Part shown: piece after piece, positions 1 to 9,796 of the stretch
How positions within the stretch are numbered: the stretch's first letter is position 1
Layout: each line of letters starts with the position of its first letter
DNA from: Symbiodinium natans
Taxonomy: Eukaryota; Sar; Dinophyceae; Suessiales; Symbiodiniaceae
Direction: 5' to 3'
NCBI GenBank assembly: GCA_905221605.1
Contig: CAJNDS010002290.1
Coordinates: forward strand, 450,001-514,000
Length of the DNA: 64,000 bases
Program-made: the position numbers and the translations under genes
The notes under the pieces: model-generated
Told to the model about the DNA's origin: nothing
The model's database searches: none
Seen by the model: only the letters and a program-made list of their open reading frames with translations

Positions 1-60
1 GTTCCCTTTCTTGGGGTTCCTTTGAAAGGATTATAGTATTTCGGTGTATGTAAGGGGCAA
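1..60 (+). mobile_element. Partial inverted-repeat element, family A, cut by window edge
   Basis: The first 60 bases resemble the right half of the ~100 bp family seen complete at 11618 and 57553: a GGATTAT block, then TAAGGGGCAA and a CTCCC end. The left half would lie outside the window. The match is loose, so this could be an old copy or coincidence. No gene is seen here. Confidence 0.3.
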
Positions 61-411
61 TGCTCCCTAAGCCCAAATACCTTTACACCTTAGTACCCCA
101 AAACCCCTAAACCTGACATCCCAAACCCTAACCACGTTCCTTTTGAGGCAGGCGTCTGTGCCCGAAGACAAAGATCGAGTTTTGGAAAAGATTGATGACA
201 AGGACTCTCCCTGCTTAGCGTCTGGGTGTTTAGGCATCAGGAGTTCAGGGCGTGGGGTTTGGGTTCAGGGCCTTTGTTGCAATTGTCTTTCGGGCCCCCT
301 TGCAGGGTCCGGTTGGTCTCGAAAGGCAGGCCTACTAAGAATTTAGGATTCTATACCCTCAGTCAAAAGATGACTTGAACGTGGATAGAATAGAGGCTGC
401 CTTACTTGCAG
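61..411. other. Non-coding stretch with degenerate telomere-like units
   Basis: A few CCCTAAA-like units lie at 66-130. The rest is unique sequence. A 67-codon frame opens at 143 but its composition is not convincing. The last part (about 395-411) ends in TTACTTGCAG, a good 3' splice acceptor for the exon that follows. Confidence 0.4.
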
Positions 412-700
412 CCCTACTTCAACTACGCATGAGGCCGGTTCTCTGAACGAGGCGTCTCCTGGTATTCCATGGATCCCTGGTAGAACATCGGGCATTTTGC
501 TTGTGCCCCCTGCTCAATTGACGATTGATCCATCTGAGTTACTCTGGGAGTGCCTCCCAACATTCCAGACATATCCTGGCAGCTCCGACATCCCTTTCGA
601 AGCCCACATGGAATCCACTGAAACCCATAGGGAAGCCCAAGAAAGGTCGCTGAAAGGTGTAGAGGGGGCGCATGGGGGTGCATGGCGTCCTGGGTCATAG
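412..700 (+). CDS. Candidate terminal exon, unknown protein
   Basis: After the acceptor TTGCAG, one frame is open for 95 codons and ends in TAG at 698-700. It is one of the longest non-repetitive open frames in the window. Readable pieces include SLNEASPGIPWIPG, LTIDPSELLWECLPTF and HREAQERSLKGVEG, with mixed residues and no low-complexity bias. I do not recognise a family; a fragment of a retroelement polyprotein is possible. A minus-strand frame overlaps (423-698), so the strand rests on the acceptor and on the + orientation of the other exons. Confidence 0.35.
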
Positions 701-714
701 CGGTTTACAAGATT

Positions 715-1048
715 ACCTTAACACCTAAACCTTAACCCCGGAATGTATGGGTTAAGGTTTAGGGTTCGGGGTTTAGGGTTTAGGGTTTATAAGGGTTTAT
801 AAGGGTTTAGGACTTGAGGTTTAGGGTTTGGGGTTTAGGGCTTGGAGCTTTGAACATGGCAGAGCATGTGTGTAGCCGCTTGGAGACAGGACTCCTTCAA
901 TGAGTCCGTCCGTCAACTGCCCCATGGCTTAATTTGAACGCGTCGAGCGCATGCAGGGTTTTGGGGTTTAGGGTTTAGGAAACCCTAAACCCTAAACCCT
1001 AAACCCTAAACCCTAAACCCTAAACCCTAAACCCTAAACCCTAAACCC
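715..1048. repeat. Telomere-like tracts in both orientations, with a head-to-head junction
   Basis: TTTAGGG-type units run at about 745-845. Unique sequence follows at 846-955. Near 979 two TTTAGGG units turn directly into about nine CCCTAAA units (980-1048). The G-rich strand therefore points into the junction from both sides, as in a telomere-telomere fusion. Confidence 0.8.
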
Positions 1049-1756
1049 TTTAAGGTTTTCTGTACAGCGCAATGAGGACCTGTTTGTGTAGATCCAGGGT
1101 GCCACTATGCACACGGCCTTCCAAGCGCACAATGTTTCAATCCCTGCACTATAGGAAGGGCCCCTACTTAAGTGATAAGCCCCTGTCCATGCCCGCCAAA
1201 CGGTGGGGCCGGTGTTCGGGCTTAAGGTTTAGGGCCGGGTTGAGGTTGTATGTTTGGGGCTTGAGGTCATCTCCGATCTGCAAGATCCAAGCCCCAAGCT
1301 TTGATCCCATCGCCCGAAGCCAAAAAGGCCAGCTCTTCACCGGATTCTTTGCTGAGAACACTAACCCTATACCCGAAACCCAAACCCTAAACCCTAAAAC
1401 CTGACACCCCAAGCCCTAAACCCTCTGAACAAGGCTGAGCCTCAATATCCAGGGATGTTACCTTATCAACCCTTTAGGAACAGTTATAGATCAACTACCT
1501 CAAATATCTCTTCTAGTAGAACCCCTCTTTTCCATCCAGATGGTGCGTTCGTGCGCCATTGTCACTCGATCCCACGCCTAGTTGCGACTCCATTCGCAGA
1601 AGTACATGATATTGACTCACTGAAGCGTAAGCCCAAAACCCAAACCCCTTCTCAACGTAAACCTCAAGCCCTAAACCCTAAACCCTAAACCCTAAACCCT
1701 AAACCCCAAACCCTAAACCCTAAACCCTAAACCCTAAACCCATTCGAAAACTCAAG
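1049..1756. other. Mixed spacer: weak exon-like piece and CCCTAAA tract
   Basis: Around 1265-1355 a + frame reads ICKIQAPSFDPIARSQKGQL, which is protein-like, but no clean splice sites bound it. A CCCTAAA array occupies about 1668-1742. Nothing else is recognisable. Confidence 0.35.
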
Positions 1757-1838
1757 GCTCCTGGACCGGAACGTTGGATTGCTCACGCGGTTCCTGTTCG
1801 ATCTGCATGGTCAGGCGGGCCAGCGCCCGGAGCTGTAA
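1757..1838 (+). CDS. Candidate exon, two competing frames
   Basis: The acceptor CTCAAG|G is followed by two open frames. One reads LLDRNVGLLTRFLFDLHGQ and stops at 1836-1838. The other reads APGPERWIAHAVPVRSAW and would end at 1834 with a canonical donor, GAGCT|GTAAGC. The second makes a 78-base phase-0 exon, like several others here. I cannot choose between them. Confidence 0.3.
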
Positions 1839-1884
1839 GCCGCAAGCCCGAAGCCAACAATGCCTCGTTCCCCCCCGAGTGGAG

Positions 1885-2310
1885 GGTAGGGTTTAGGGTT
1901 TAGGGTTTAGGGTTGAGGGTTGAGGGTTGAGGGTTGAGGGTTGGGGGTTGAGGGTTGAGGGTCGAGGGTCGAGGGTTGAGGGTTCACGGTTGAGGGTTTG
2001 GTAAGAACCTACAGACAAGCAGGCTTTAACTTAAAAGGCAGGGGTCGGCAGCCCAATCCCCTGTTGAAGCCTTTGTACCCTCAAACATACCCCAAACCCT
2101 ATACACTCAAAAAGTTTCAATCCCCTACTTGAAGGTTCAGGGGCGGTTCTTCAGAGATCTGACAAGGGTACCCTACGAACCATCCAGAACTTCAACCCGG
2201 CCCTAAGCCCTCAGCCCGAAAAAGGTTGCTTTTGCTTTCGCCTGTGTCTTCCCAAAATCCTAAATCCTAAACCCTAAACCCTAAACCCTAAACCCTAAAC
2301 CCTAAACTCT
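1885..2310. repeat. Telomere-like tracts with TTGAGGG variant, plus spacer
   Basis: TTTAGGG units at 1888-1915 change into a run of TTGAGGG units at 1916-2000. Spacer without a recognisable gene follows to 2255, then CCCTAAA units at 2256-2310. Confidence 0.7.
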
Positions 2311-2319
2311 AAAAAGCAG

Positions 2320-2394
2320 GCTGGTCCTCACGATGCCCTCGACGCCATGACCCATGTCATGGTCGACGCGATGCTCTTGGCCTTGAGTGGCCAA
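2320..2394 (+). CDS. Candidate internal exon (25 codons), unknown protein
   Basis: This is one of the cleanest exon candidates. The acceptor AAGCAG|G and donor CAA|GTAGGG bound exactly 75 bases, phase 0 at both ends. The frame reads HDALDAMTHVMVDAMLLALS, an amphipathic, Met/Leu/Ala-rich helix. A CCCTAAA tract lies just upstream and TTTAGGG units begin 33 bases downstream. The other frames are not protein-like. The family is not recognised. Confidence 0.45.
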
Positions 2395-2850
2395 GTAGGG
2401 CGTGAAGGGCTTTGGGTTTTGAACGATTTAGGGTTTAGGGTTTAGTGTTTAGGGTTTAGGGTTTAGGGTTTAATAGGTTGCGGGCACTTTACGGTTCATG
2501 GGCAGCTGTCAAGTATCAGGGTAAGTTGTAAGTATGGGTCTTTGGCAGTTTAGGGCGGGCGGATTGTGCAGGGTTTTGGAGTGTAGGGATTGGCCCTAGG
2601 CCTTTATTCCCAAACCCCAAAACGCTCGAAACAGTAAGGTAGACGTCTCAGGCTTTTCTTGGAGGTTCATGGGTAGCGTATAAGTACGGTTATCAGTTTG
2701 GCCGCTGTATCTATAACTTATCTAGGTCACTTATAACCCTACTTGCAGCTATCTATGAAGTCTTTTCTAAGCCCTAAGCCCTAGAGCCTTTTGGGCTTAG
2801 GTGCTAGGGTTCTGGGTAAATCAGATTTTGAGTTTCGGCAAACCACATCA
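2395..2850. other. Intron-like spacer with a partial family D element
   Basis: TTTAGGG units lie at 2427-2472. At 2658 a CTTGGAGGTTCATGG end matches the terminal repeat of the element family seen complete at 37194 and 56156. The region to about 2760 shares ATAACTTAT/TTATAAC words with it but lacks a clear right end. Confidence 0.45.
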
Positions 2851-2854
2851 ACCG

Positions 2855-3129
2855 CCGCCGCCACCACCACCACCACCAGCTCCACCACCACCACCACCAC
2901 CACCACCACCACCACCACCACCACCACCACCACCACCACCACCACCACCACCACCACCACCACCACCACCACCACCACCACCACCACCACCACCACCACC
3001 ACCACCACCACCACCACCACCACCACCACCACCACCACCACCACTGTCACCACCACCACCACCACCACCGCTGTCACCACCACCACCACTGTCACCACCA
3101 CTGTCACCACCACCACCGCCACCATCACC
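2855..3129. repeat. CAC/CCA trinucleotide microsatellite
   Basis: An almost pure (CAC)n tract of more than 50 units runs at about 2882-3043. Interrupted units with CTGTCA occur on the right and GCCGCC on the left. All frames are open (Thr, Pro or His on +; Val on -), so the long frames here are artefacts of the repeat. It probably lies in an intron. Confidence 0.95.
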
Positions 3130-3333
3130 ACCTGCGTTTGGGGTTAAGTGTAAGGTTTGGGTTCTGGTTTATGTGAGACTCCGGGGTTTATGCGAGACTC
3201 CGGATGGGACAATCCCGATGCGCACGACTTAGCGGGAAAGACTTTTTTTTTAAACGGCCGCCCCTAAACCCTAAACCCTAAACCCTAAACCGTAAACCCT
3301 AAACCCTGAACGATAAACCCTGTAGGGCTCCAG

Positions 3334-3440
3334 GTCTTCAGGATCTTAAGTCCTCAGCCGTAACTGTGGAACTCCGTGCTTCGTCTCAAGCTGAGGATAC
3401 CGGGCGTCATCGAGTGAAGCAGGAGATTCGGATGTCTTAG
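3334..3440 (+). CDS. Candidate terminal exon, unknown protein
   Basis: The acceptor CTCCAG|G is followed by an open frame that ends in TAG at 3438-3440. Pieces read LQDLKSSAVTVELRASS and EDTGRHRVKQEIRM, charged and non-repetitive. CCCTAAA units (3264-3320) sit just upstream. If real, this is the 3' end of a gene, possibly the one that includes the 2320 exon. Confidence 0.4.
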
Positions 3441-4034
3441 TATTTCGGGTCCTTCACGGGTATCATACCCCGCAACACACTAAACCCATGTGTGTGATAC
3501 TGCTGTGTAGTGGCTAGTGGCTTGCTCAGCTACTGATGGATACTGTTATGGCATGTAATGGCCAATAGGAAACGACCCTTGCCTTACTTGGTGGCAGTTT
3601 TGGACAATTCTGAATATGCATAAAGAATTTTTGGGGACCTTAAAAGCCACCACCGACCTTGTATTACAGGAATCTTAAGGGGGGTGCAGGGAGCTTGGGC
3701 TTAGGGTTTAGGGTTTAGGGTTCAGGGTTTAGGGTTTGGGGTTTAGGGTTTAGGGTTTGGGCGTGCTTGATTAGCTGAATCTCCCCCCCCCCCCCCCCCA
3801 ACCATACTTCTACCAGCCTCCATTCACCCCTGATCTAGACCTGATGTAGCCCCTATACCTAAGTTGCCCCAAAGAACCACTAGACTGAATCTAGGGTCGG
3901 ATATATACCTGGACCTGAACCTCCGGAGCCAGGGTTTAGGTTTAGGAGCCATTTCGGAGCCACGGCGTGAGAACTTCCCGGACCTGGGCCTTTGGACCCT
4001 AAGCACTAGCTAAGCCCTGTGGGTTCCGTGTCAG
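3441..4034. other. Spacer with TTTAGGG units and a poly-C tract
   Basis: TTTAGGG units lie at 3700-3760 and a run of about 17 C at 3782-3799. A 60-codon minus-strand frame (3824-4006) is open, but I see no support for it. Confidence 0.5.
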
Positions 4035-4108
4035 TGGCTTTCGAAATCTCCAAAACCTCAGCACGCCTGAAGACGCTACGTGGAGATTCTGTACCTCCTA
4101 ACCGCTAG
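4035..4108 (+). CDS. Candidate short terminal exon
   Basis: The acceptor GTGTCAG is followed by a frame reading AFEISKTSARLKTLRGDSV and ending in TAG at 4106-4108. It is short and weakly supported. The basic, helix-compatible sequence is the only argument beyond the open frame. Confidence 0.25.
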
Positions 4109-4204
4109 GGCGATCTTGAATGCAGAGCTGGGTTCGCGGGCTTAGGGTTTTATTGTTCTTGCAATCTTTTCCTAACAGCGGAAGAATTTACAAACTTTAG
4201 CAGG

Positions 4205-4806
4205 TTTCCAAGTTAAGCCTAAGCCCCAAACCCTAAACCCTAGACCCCCAAACCCTAAACCATGAGCCCATGCAGGGATATTGGCGAGTGTACATATGGG
4301 GTGTCCTTTGGGCGTGCATCCTATGTCCCCCCAAACTTTATGGGGCTTTGGGGTTCGGGGGGCTCGACTTAAGAGACCCTAAACCCTAAGCCCTAATCCC
4401 TCAGCCCTAAACCCTAAACTCTACACCCTAAACCCTAAACCCTAAACCCTAAACCCTAAACCCTAAACCCTAAACCCTACTCCCTTTTAGCCCCCCACCC
4501 CCCCCCGAGCCGAAAGTTCAGGCTTTTGGGGCTGTTGGAGTTTTCAGGGTTGAGGGGAGTGGGATTAGGTGGGCAATTTCCCCATATGCCCCTTGTACGC
4601 GCCCGCCTTCCGCGTTCTTGACCCCCCCAACCCTCAAACCACCACGAACCACAGGGGGGAAGGGTTTAGGGTTTAGGGTTTAGGGTTTAGGGTTTAGGGT
4701 TTAGGGTTTAGGGTTTAGGGTTTAGGGTTTAGGGTTTAGGGTTTGGGGTTTGGGGTTTGGGGTTTGGGGTTTGGGGTTTGGGGTTTGGGGTTTGGGGTTT
4801 GGGGTT
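4205..4806. repeat. Telomere-like block with local TTTGGGG variant
   Basis: CCCTAAA units run at 4378-4478, then spacer, then about 11 TTTAGGG units (4661-4742) that switch sharply to about 9 TTTGGGG units (4743-4805). Local spread of one altered unit suggests duplication in place rather than synthesis by telomerase. Confidence 0.85.
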
Positions 4807-4883
4807 TAAGGGGAAACCCTTAGCCTGCACCCTCAACCCTAAATCCGTGAGCCACATGGGGGAAGAGCGGGCTGGAGGGTGCA

Positions 4884-5129
4884 ATGGAGGAGCTCAATCA
4901 ACTCCCAGTATTATCTTTGAGGTTTGTCCATATCAACTATAGCCTGAACTGTCAGGAATACACATTCCAGTTGAATAGGCACTTGTCTTATCGGGTTGAG
5001 GCCCGAACACCATACCTCCATCAAATGTCTTCAGCGTCGCATTGCCTGCATCGTCAGAGATTACGATGCAACTCAGAATTCACACTCGAACCAGAGTCAG
5101 GAAGAGCTCTGATTCCCAAGGACTCCTAA
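4884..5129 (+). CDS. Candidate open frame of 81 codons, unknown
   Basis: An ATG-initiated frame runs to TAA at 5127-5129. Pieces read LSLRFVHINYSLNCQEYTF and LEPESGRALIPKDS. It has no low-complexity bias and is not telomere-derived. The true start may be an upstream acceptor rather than the ATG. It could equally be a relic of a dispersed element, since I see no splice site or homologue. Confidence 0.3.
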   Translation: MEELNQLPVLSLRFVHINYSLNCQEYTFQLNRHLSYRVEARTPYLHQMSSASHCLHRQRLRCNSEFTLEPESGRALIPKDS

Positions 5130-5229
5130 CAACTTCCCACTCCCTCTAAGATTTCTGGTTTAGAGTTCAGGGCGTAGGGCTTAGTGCTTGAGAATCGCGT
5201 ACTCCAAGACTCCGCAGATCCTAAATCAG

Positions 5230-6990
5230 GTCTGAGCTTGTAAACCCTAAAAACCCTAAAAACCCTAAAAACCCTAAAGACCCTAAAAACCCTAAACCCT
5301 AAACCGTAGACACCAAAAGAACCCCAGATTTGAGAGAACCGGCCACGTCGGGAAAGCCTGAACGTCCCGAACCGGAAAGTTGTCAAACTATGGAGGGTTC
5401 AACCCTAGAGGCCCCAAACCCAAAACCCTCCGGGCCGATAGGGTTTGGGGTCCAGGGTTTAGGGTTCGGGTTTTGGGTACTGACTTTTTTATCCGTTAGA
5501 GATCATTTAGGGGCTTGAGGATTGGAACCTTGTACCGGATCAGCCGCAACCCCCACCCTAGAACCTTAATCAGCAGTTCGTCAAGCGCTCGCGAAGCGAG
5601 CGGCATCTCGATTAGACATGTGCGTCTGGGGGGGTCGACGCCGCTCTGTGTTTAGTTCCAGCAGAGAAGTGTCAGAATCTTAAAACCCTAAACCCTACAC
5701 CCTAAACCCTAAACCCTAAACACCAAACCCTAAACCCTAAACCTTAAGGCAAGCCCTGTAGCCCTGAGCCCTAAGCTTCGAGCCCTGTGCCCCCAGACGG
5801 GTGAAGGACCATGGTCCCTTGGTTTGTGCTCGGCTCTCATGTAAACCCCATGACGGGTTTAGGGTTTAGGGTTTAGGGTTTAGGGTTTAGAGTTTAGGGT
5901 TCAGGGTTTAGGGTTTAGGGTTTAGGGTTTGGGGTTTAGGATTTCCCTTGTATTTCCCTTAGTAATGGAGTAGATAGCCCTTTAGCCCTTTTGGGGTAGT
6001 ATAGTTCCTGTATAGTTCCCTTGGTTAACCTGTAGTTTTTCTAGGCTACTGGACAACTAAGGTCCTGAATTGCACCTGAATGTGCCACTCCAGGGCTGAC
6101 TCTTCCATACACCTGGCCTTGTTAGACGGTTCGTAAGGGAGGGGGCTTTAGGGTTTAGGGTTTAGGGTTTAGGGTTTAGGGTTTAGGGTTTAGGATTCAG
6201 GGTTTAGGGTTTAGGGTTCTGAAGCGAGTGGGCTTCAAGGGGGGTACCAGGGAAGCTTAGGGAGCCTTCGGGAGTAGTGGCTAAACCCTAAACCCTAAAC
6301 CTTAAACCCTAGACCTTGAAGTCCCTAAGCCTGCCCCGAAGCCCGAATCTCCTCAACCGTTGTGGTCCCTTAACAAGGTCCCCTACCTTTCTGAATGGCT
6401 CTGAATTCGGGGTTTATGGTTTAGGGTTTAGGGTTTGGGGAATGCGCCCCTTGGGTACATGAGGGGTTAAAAAGGGCTCCCCCAAAATATGCGACCCTTG
6501 CAACTCCCCGAAGAAGACCCCCCCAAAAAACTTCTACAGAGAAGCTGCAGTCCTAGACCTTTAGCCCTCATTCTCCAACCCTAAACCCTAAACCCGAAAC
6601 CATAAACCCTAAATCCCAAACCCCAAACCCCAAGCCCTACACCCAAACCCTAAACCTTAGACTGTAAACCAATAGGAAGGCGCCTTGGCCCCTCCCACGC
6701 TGACCCTCGCTAAGCGATGGCCAAGCACGGTGAGAACTCGAGCAACTGAGGGTTTAGGGTTTAGGGTTTCGGGTTTAGGGTGTTGGGTTTAGGGTTTAGG
6801 GGTTTAGGGGTTTAGGGGTTTAGGGGTTTAGGGGTTTAGGGGTCCTGAAACATAAAACCCTAAACCCTAAACCCTAAACCCTAAATCCTAAGGGGGTGTT
6901 TAGGGTTTACCAAGCTGGACTCGAAGCTCAGTCTCGCCGTCTTTGCGGTTGACCAAAGGCATTGTCCAGCGCGCGCACGCCGCCGCGGAA
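5230..6990. repeat. Telomere-like region, many short tracts
   Basis: Tracts include CCCTAAAAA (5243-5295), CCCTAAA (5680-5745), TTTAGGG (5855-5940, 6147-6215) and TTTAGGGG (6797-6845). The last is followed 16 bases later by CCCTAAA (6857-6890), a second near head-to-head arrangement. A + frame at 5330-5430 (PERPEPESCQTMEG) is a weak exon candidate. At 5996-6049 a TTTTTCTAG|G end resembles family G. No other gene is seen. Confidence 0.7.
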
Positions 6991-7285
6991 GCCTCTGAAA
7001 AGCCCTAAGGCCTAGACCCTACACCCCAAACTCTAGGCCCTAAACCCTAAACCCCTAAACCCTAAAACCCCAAACCCGAAACTCTAAGCCCGAAACCCTA
7101 AGCCCCACACCCTCAACCGCAAACCCCAAGCCTCTGAAAAGCCCTAAAGCCTAGACCCTACACCCCAAACTCTAGGCCCTAAACCCTAAACCCTCAACCC
7201 TAAACCCCTAAACCCTAAAACCCCAAACCCGAAACTCTAAGCCCGAAACCCTAAGCCCCACACCCTCAACCGCAAACCCCAAGCC
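6991..7285. repeat. Two-copy ~140 bp tandem duplication made of degenerate telomere units
   Basis: The block beginning GCCTCTGAAAAGCCCTAA recurs at about 7130 with few changes, including the words CCGAAACTCTAAGCCCGAAA and CACCCTCAACCGCAAACC. A degenerate telomere-like tract has therefore been copied as a unit. Confidence 0.8.
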
Positions 7286-7357
7286 CAAAAACCCCAGGGG
7301 TCTTTTTTTGGGCCGGCGGCATTCCGAATTCCCCCCAGGAGCACGCCAAAACTCCAA

Positions 7358-7428
7358 GCCCTAAACCCTAAACCCTAAACCCTAAACCCTAAACCCTAAA
7401 CCCTAAACCCTAAACCCTAAACCCTTGT
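7358..7428. repeat. CCCTAAA array
   Basis: About ten perfect CCCTAAA units are followed by spacer and scattered TTTAGGG units to about 7550. No gene is seen between 7286 and 7652. Confidence 0.9.
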
Positions 7429-7652
7429 ATTATTAGGGCTTGGATCTCCCCATCCTTCTTCGGGGCTTAGGGTTCAGGGTCCTTGAAACCTAAACCCCAA
7501 ACTGGGTTTAGGCTTTAGGGTTTAGGGTTTTGGGTTTAGGGTAAACAGGGTTAGGGTTGACGAAACCCAAAATCTCTGAAGCATTAGCTTCTGGGCTTTT
7601 GCGCTCAGAGCAGTGTCTGCTCGTGGATCGTGGGATATCGCCCTTGGTGTCC

Positions 7653-7775
7653 TAAACACTCTTTGCTTAAGAGCCCCCTCCCCCGAAACAAAAAAACAGA
7701 ATATTTTCCTTGTAAGGGTAGTATAGGGATTATTGTTATGTGTTGTTTGGTGGGTTCTTAAGCAAATAGTAGTAA
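7653..7775 (+). mobile_element. Inverted-repeat element, family C
   Basis: The left arm CTCTTTGCTTAAGAGCCCC pairs with the right arm GGGTTCTTAAGCAAATAGTA. The inside has AACAAAAAAACAGAAT and TATAGGGATTATTG. Relatives with the same ends and core lie at 36245-36654 and 46393-46507. Length about 123 bp and no coding capacity, as in MITEs (non-autonomous DNA transposons). The transposase family is unknown. Confidence 0.65.
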
Positions 7776-7839
7776 GACCTCCGTTTCTCAACCCGAAACC
7801 CTAAGACCCTCAAACGTAGGACTCGAGGTGTGGGGGTCA

Positions 7840-8065
7840 TGGGAGTTTAAGGTTTCGGGTTTAGGGTTTAGGGTTAGTGGGTTTAGGGTTTAGGGTTTAG
7901 GGTTTAGGGTTTAGGGTTTAGGGTGTAGGGCTGTCATCAGCTCAGGGCGATCCGCCGCAGCCACCTGACCAAGCCGAGGTGCATGGTGGGAGGGTTTCAA
8001 AGTCACCTCTAGCTTAGAGGGCTTAGGGTTTAGGGTTTAGGGTTGAGGGTTTAGGGTTTAGGGTC
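7840..8065. repeat. TTTAGGG tracts
   Basis: Units lie at 7855-7925 and 8023-8065, separated by GC-richer spacer (7930-8015). No convincing exon is seen here. Confidence 0.8.
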
Positions 8066-8274
8066 CAGTGTCGTAGATCCTCCAAGATCACACCAACGTC
8101 ATCCAAACTCGGAGCCGCGAAGCCTAAACCCGAACATCACGGAGCAGCTGTGGGCTTGGGCTTCTGGGTCGATCCTTCCGGTCGCAAATGCGCTACCAGA
8201 GGTCTTCAAACGACCGTGTTTCGGGATACCGGCAAAGAACAGGTCCCGTACTTCACATCTTCGCACACGCACAT

Positions 8275-8299
8275 GTATATTATATATATATATACATAC

Positions 8300-8348
<49 letters not shown>

Positions 8349-8604
8349 GATATATATATATATATATGCATCCTATGCGTGTCTACGTCGGGGGAGTGAG
8401 GTCTTCATGGAAGCAGCCTCCATATTCCTTAAGGAAGTCTTTGGGCCTTCTCTGGGTTTTGGGGCCCACCGTCGCCATGGCGAAATCGAGCTCCAGTTCC
8501 AGCTCAAGCTCAAGCTCCAGCGACCACGGGCTTTCTATAGCCCCCCTTAGGAATTTGTTTCATTTATGTATATATATATGTATTGTATATATATATATAT
8601 ATGT

Positions 8605-8635
<31 letters not shown>

Positions 8636-8640
8636 TCCAA
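8275..8640. repeat. Two TA-rich microsatellites flanking a Ser-codon run
   Basis: TATA tracts lie at 8275-8368 and 8563-8636. Between them, 8479-8536 reads MAKSS, then a run of serines, then DHGLS, from AGC/TCC codons. Such Ser runs occur in SR-type proteins, but they are also easily made by slippage. Upstream (8165-8265) a + frame reads SGRKCATRGLQTTVFRDTGK; its complement is open too. Confidence 0.6.
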
Positions 8641-8707
8641 CGGAATATGTACAATTATATTTTTATTAAGGCTCTGAGGGGAGTATAGCTTTGAGGTCGT
8701 ATACTTC

Positions 8708-8935
8708 TTGATTTCTCCTCATGGAGGGTTTCGAACTTGTTGGGCTTCTTGGGTCTTCGTGGTTTATCACGATAGAGCCCTCGAGAACCCAGCGGCATTT
8801 GCTTCTAAGCAGTTCGCCCCAATCGGCCCCAGCTTCTTCCGTCTTGAATTTTCTCCCGAAAGGGAATCTCAGTTTGCGCCATTCTTTTGTGGGATTCTGG
8901 TGGGGATGTTCCCCCTTTTTCTAACAGCTCCTTAA
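8708..8935 (+). CDS. Candidate exon, unknown protein
   Basis: The frame from 8708 reads YHDRALENPAAFASKQFAP and FRLEFSPERESQFAPFF, which look like real protein. An overlapping frame from 8721 is also open but more Ser/Leu-rich. The last ~35 bases (GGGGATGTTCCCCC) look like the left end of a family A element, so the exon probably stops before about 8895. Splice sites are not certain. Confidence 0.3.
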   Translation: MISPHGGFRTCWASWVFVVYHDRALENPAAFASKQFAPIGPSFFRLEFSPERESQFAPFFCGILVGMFPLFLTAP

Positions 8936-9111
8936 TAGGGATTACAATGGGGGGGTGCTATGGTCTTGGGTATATCCGGCTCCTTGAAGTAGCGTACTCG
9001 TGTTGTTTGTGTGGAGGCTCTAGTTTCCTAATGCAGTATACAACGAGACTTCACAAAATATATGGGTTTAGGATTCAAAAGGCTCTAAGGTTAGGGTAGC
9101 TCAGGTTTTAG

Positions 9112-9207
9112 GCCTTCGGGCGCTGGTGGAAAGCCGAGGACCACAAGCGGAAGCGGAAGAACGACGATGACATCAACGCAGCCTCGCTTCAAGGGACTGA
9201 AGGAGGG
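9112..9207 (+). CDS. Candidate exon with basic stretch
   Basis: The acceptor TTTTAG|G is followed by a frame reading AFGRWWKAEDHKRKRKNDDD and then INAASLQG. The Trp pair and the KRKRK stretch (a possible nuclear localisation signal) suggest a real protein segment. A family E element begins at its 3' edge (about 9200), so the exon probably ends at GAAG just before it. The next candidate exon is at 9393. Confidence 0.4.
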
Positions 9208-9362
9208 ACCCTTTCTAGGGACCTTAGGGGATATTTGGGGGTTGTTGAGGGGCGACTATCTAAGGTATATTTATCTATCTATATATATCTATATGTATAT
9301 ATAATAGGGGTTATTTAGGGCAATAAGATCAAGGGTCCCTTCTAGGGGTCCCTCCTTATACC
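9200..9362 (+). mobile_element. Inverted-repeat element, family E
   Basis: The left arm GAAGGAGGGACCCTTTCTAG pairs with the right arm AGGGGTCCCTCCTTATAC. The core contains ACTATCTAAGGTATAT, a short TA-rich stretch and AATAAGATCAAGGGTCCC. Relatives lie at 46516-46655 and 48588-48718. It lies between two exon candidates, so it is probably intronic. Confidence 0.6.
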
Positions 9363-9392
9363 CCTTACTGGTTGAGGTTTGGGAATTTTCAG

Positions 9393-9468
9393 GCCTGGTG
9401 CTTGCAGTCCTCCAGGATTGTTTTGAGGCGTCCCAGCCCCGCCATCCGCGGCTGCGTTGCTGAACCCC
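9393..9468 (+). CDS. Candidate exon, unknown protein
   Basis: The acceptor ATTTTCAG|G opens a frame reading SRIVLRRPSPAIRGCVAEP. It is followed at once by the left arm of a family F element. Sandwiched between two elements, it is about 75 bases long, a size shared by many candidates here. Confidence 0.3.
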
Positions 9469-9472
9469 ATAT

Positions 9473-9662
9473 GGGAGTTTTTGAAATTAGGGGTACCTTG
9501 CCAGCATGGGCTGTTAGGCCTTATAGTCCCCTAATCAACCCTACAAAGGGGCCTTTTTCAGGGGCTATAGGGTATAATTAGCCCATGTAGGTGTGGGGGT
9601 CCTTAGAAGGGACTCCTACTATTTGGGGTCTACATTGGGGGTCCCTTATTTTCGTAAACCCC
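9473..9662 (+). mobile_element. Inverted-repeat element, family F
   Basis: The left arm GAAATTAGGGGTACCTTG pairs with the right end CTTATTTTCGTAAACCCC. Inside is TCCTACTATTTGGGGTC, found in several relatives (35496, 39579, 46290, 51955, 54951). Non-coding and about 190 bp. Confidence 0.55.
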
Positions 9663-9796
9663 ATATACATAGCCCTGGTACAGCCTAACCAACGTGTCCG
9701 AAGGGGAGGCGAGTGGGGAATGGGGAGCCGGGAGCACAGAGAGACTCAGAACTCGAAACCGCCCTAGCTCACCACTGCCCTTTCTCCCCCTTGCAG

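Noticed and set aside
2781-3232. Long Pro, Thr, His or Val frames
   Set aside because: Produced by the CAC microsatellite; any frame would be open.
8150-8677. 175-codon frame
   Set aside because: Most of it is TA-microsatellite (Tyr/Ile) and a Ser-codon run. Only short parts could be coding.
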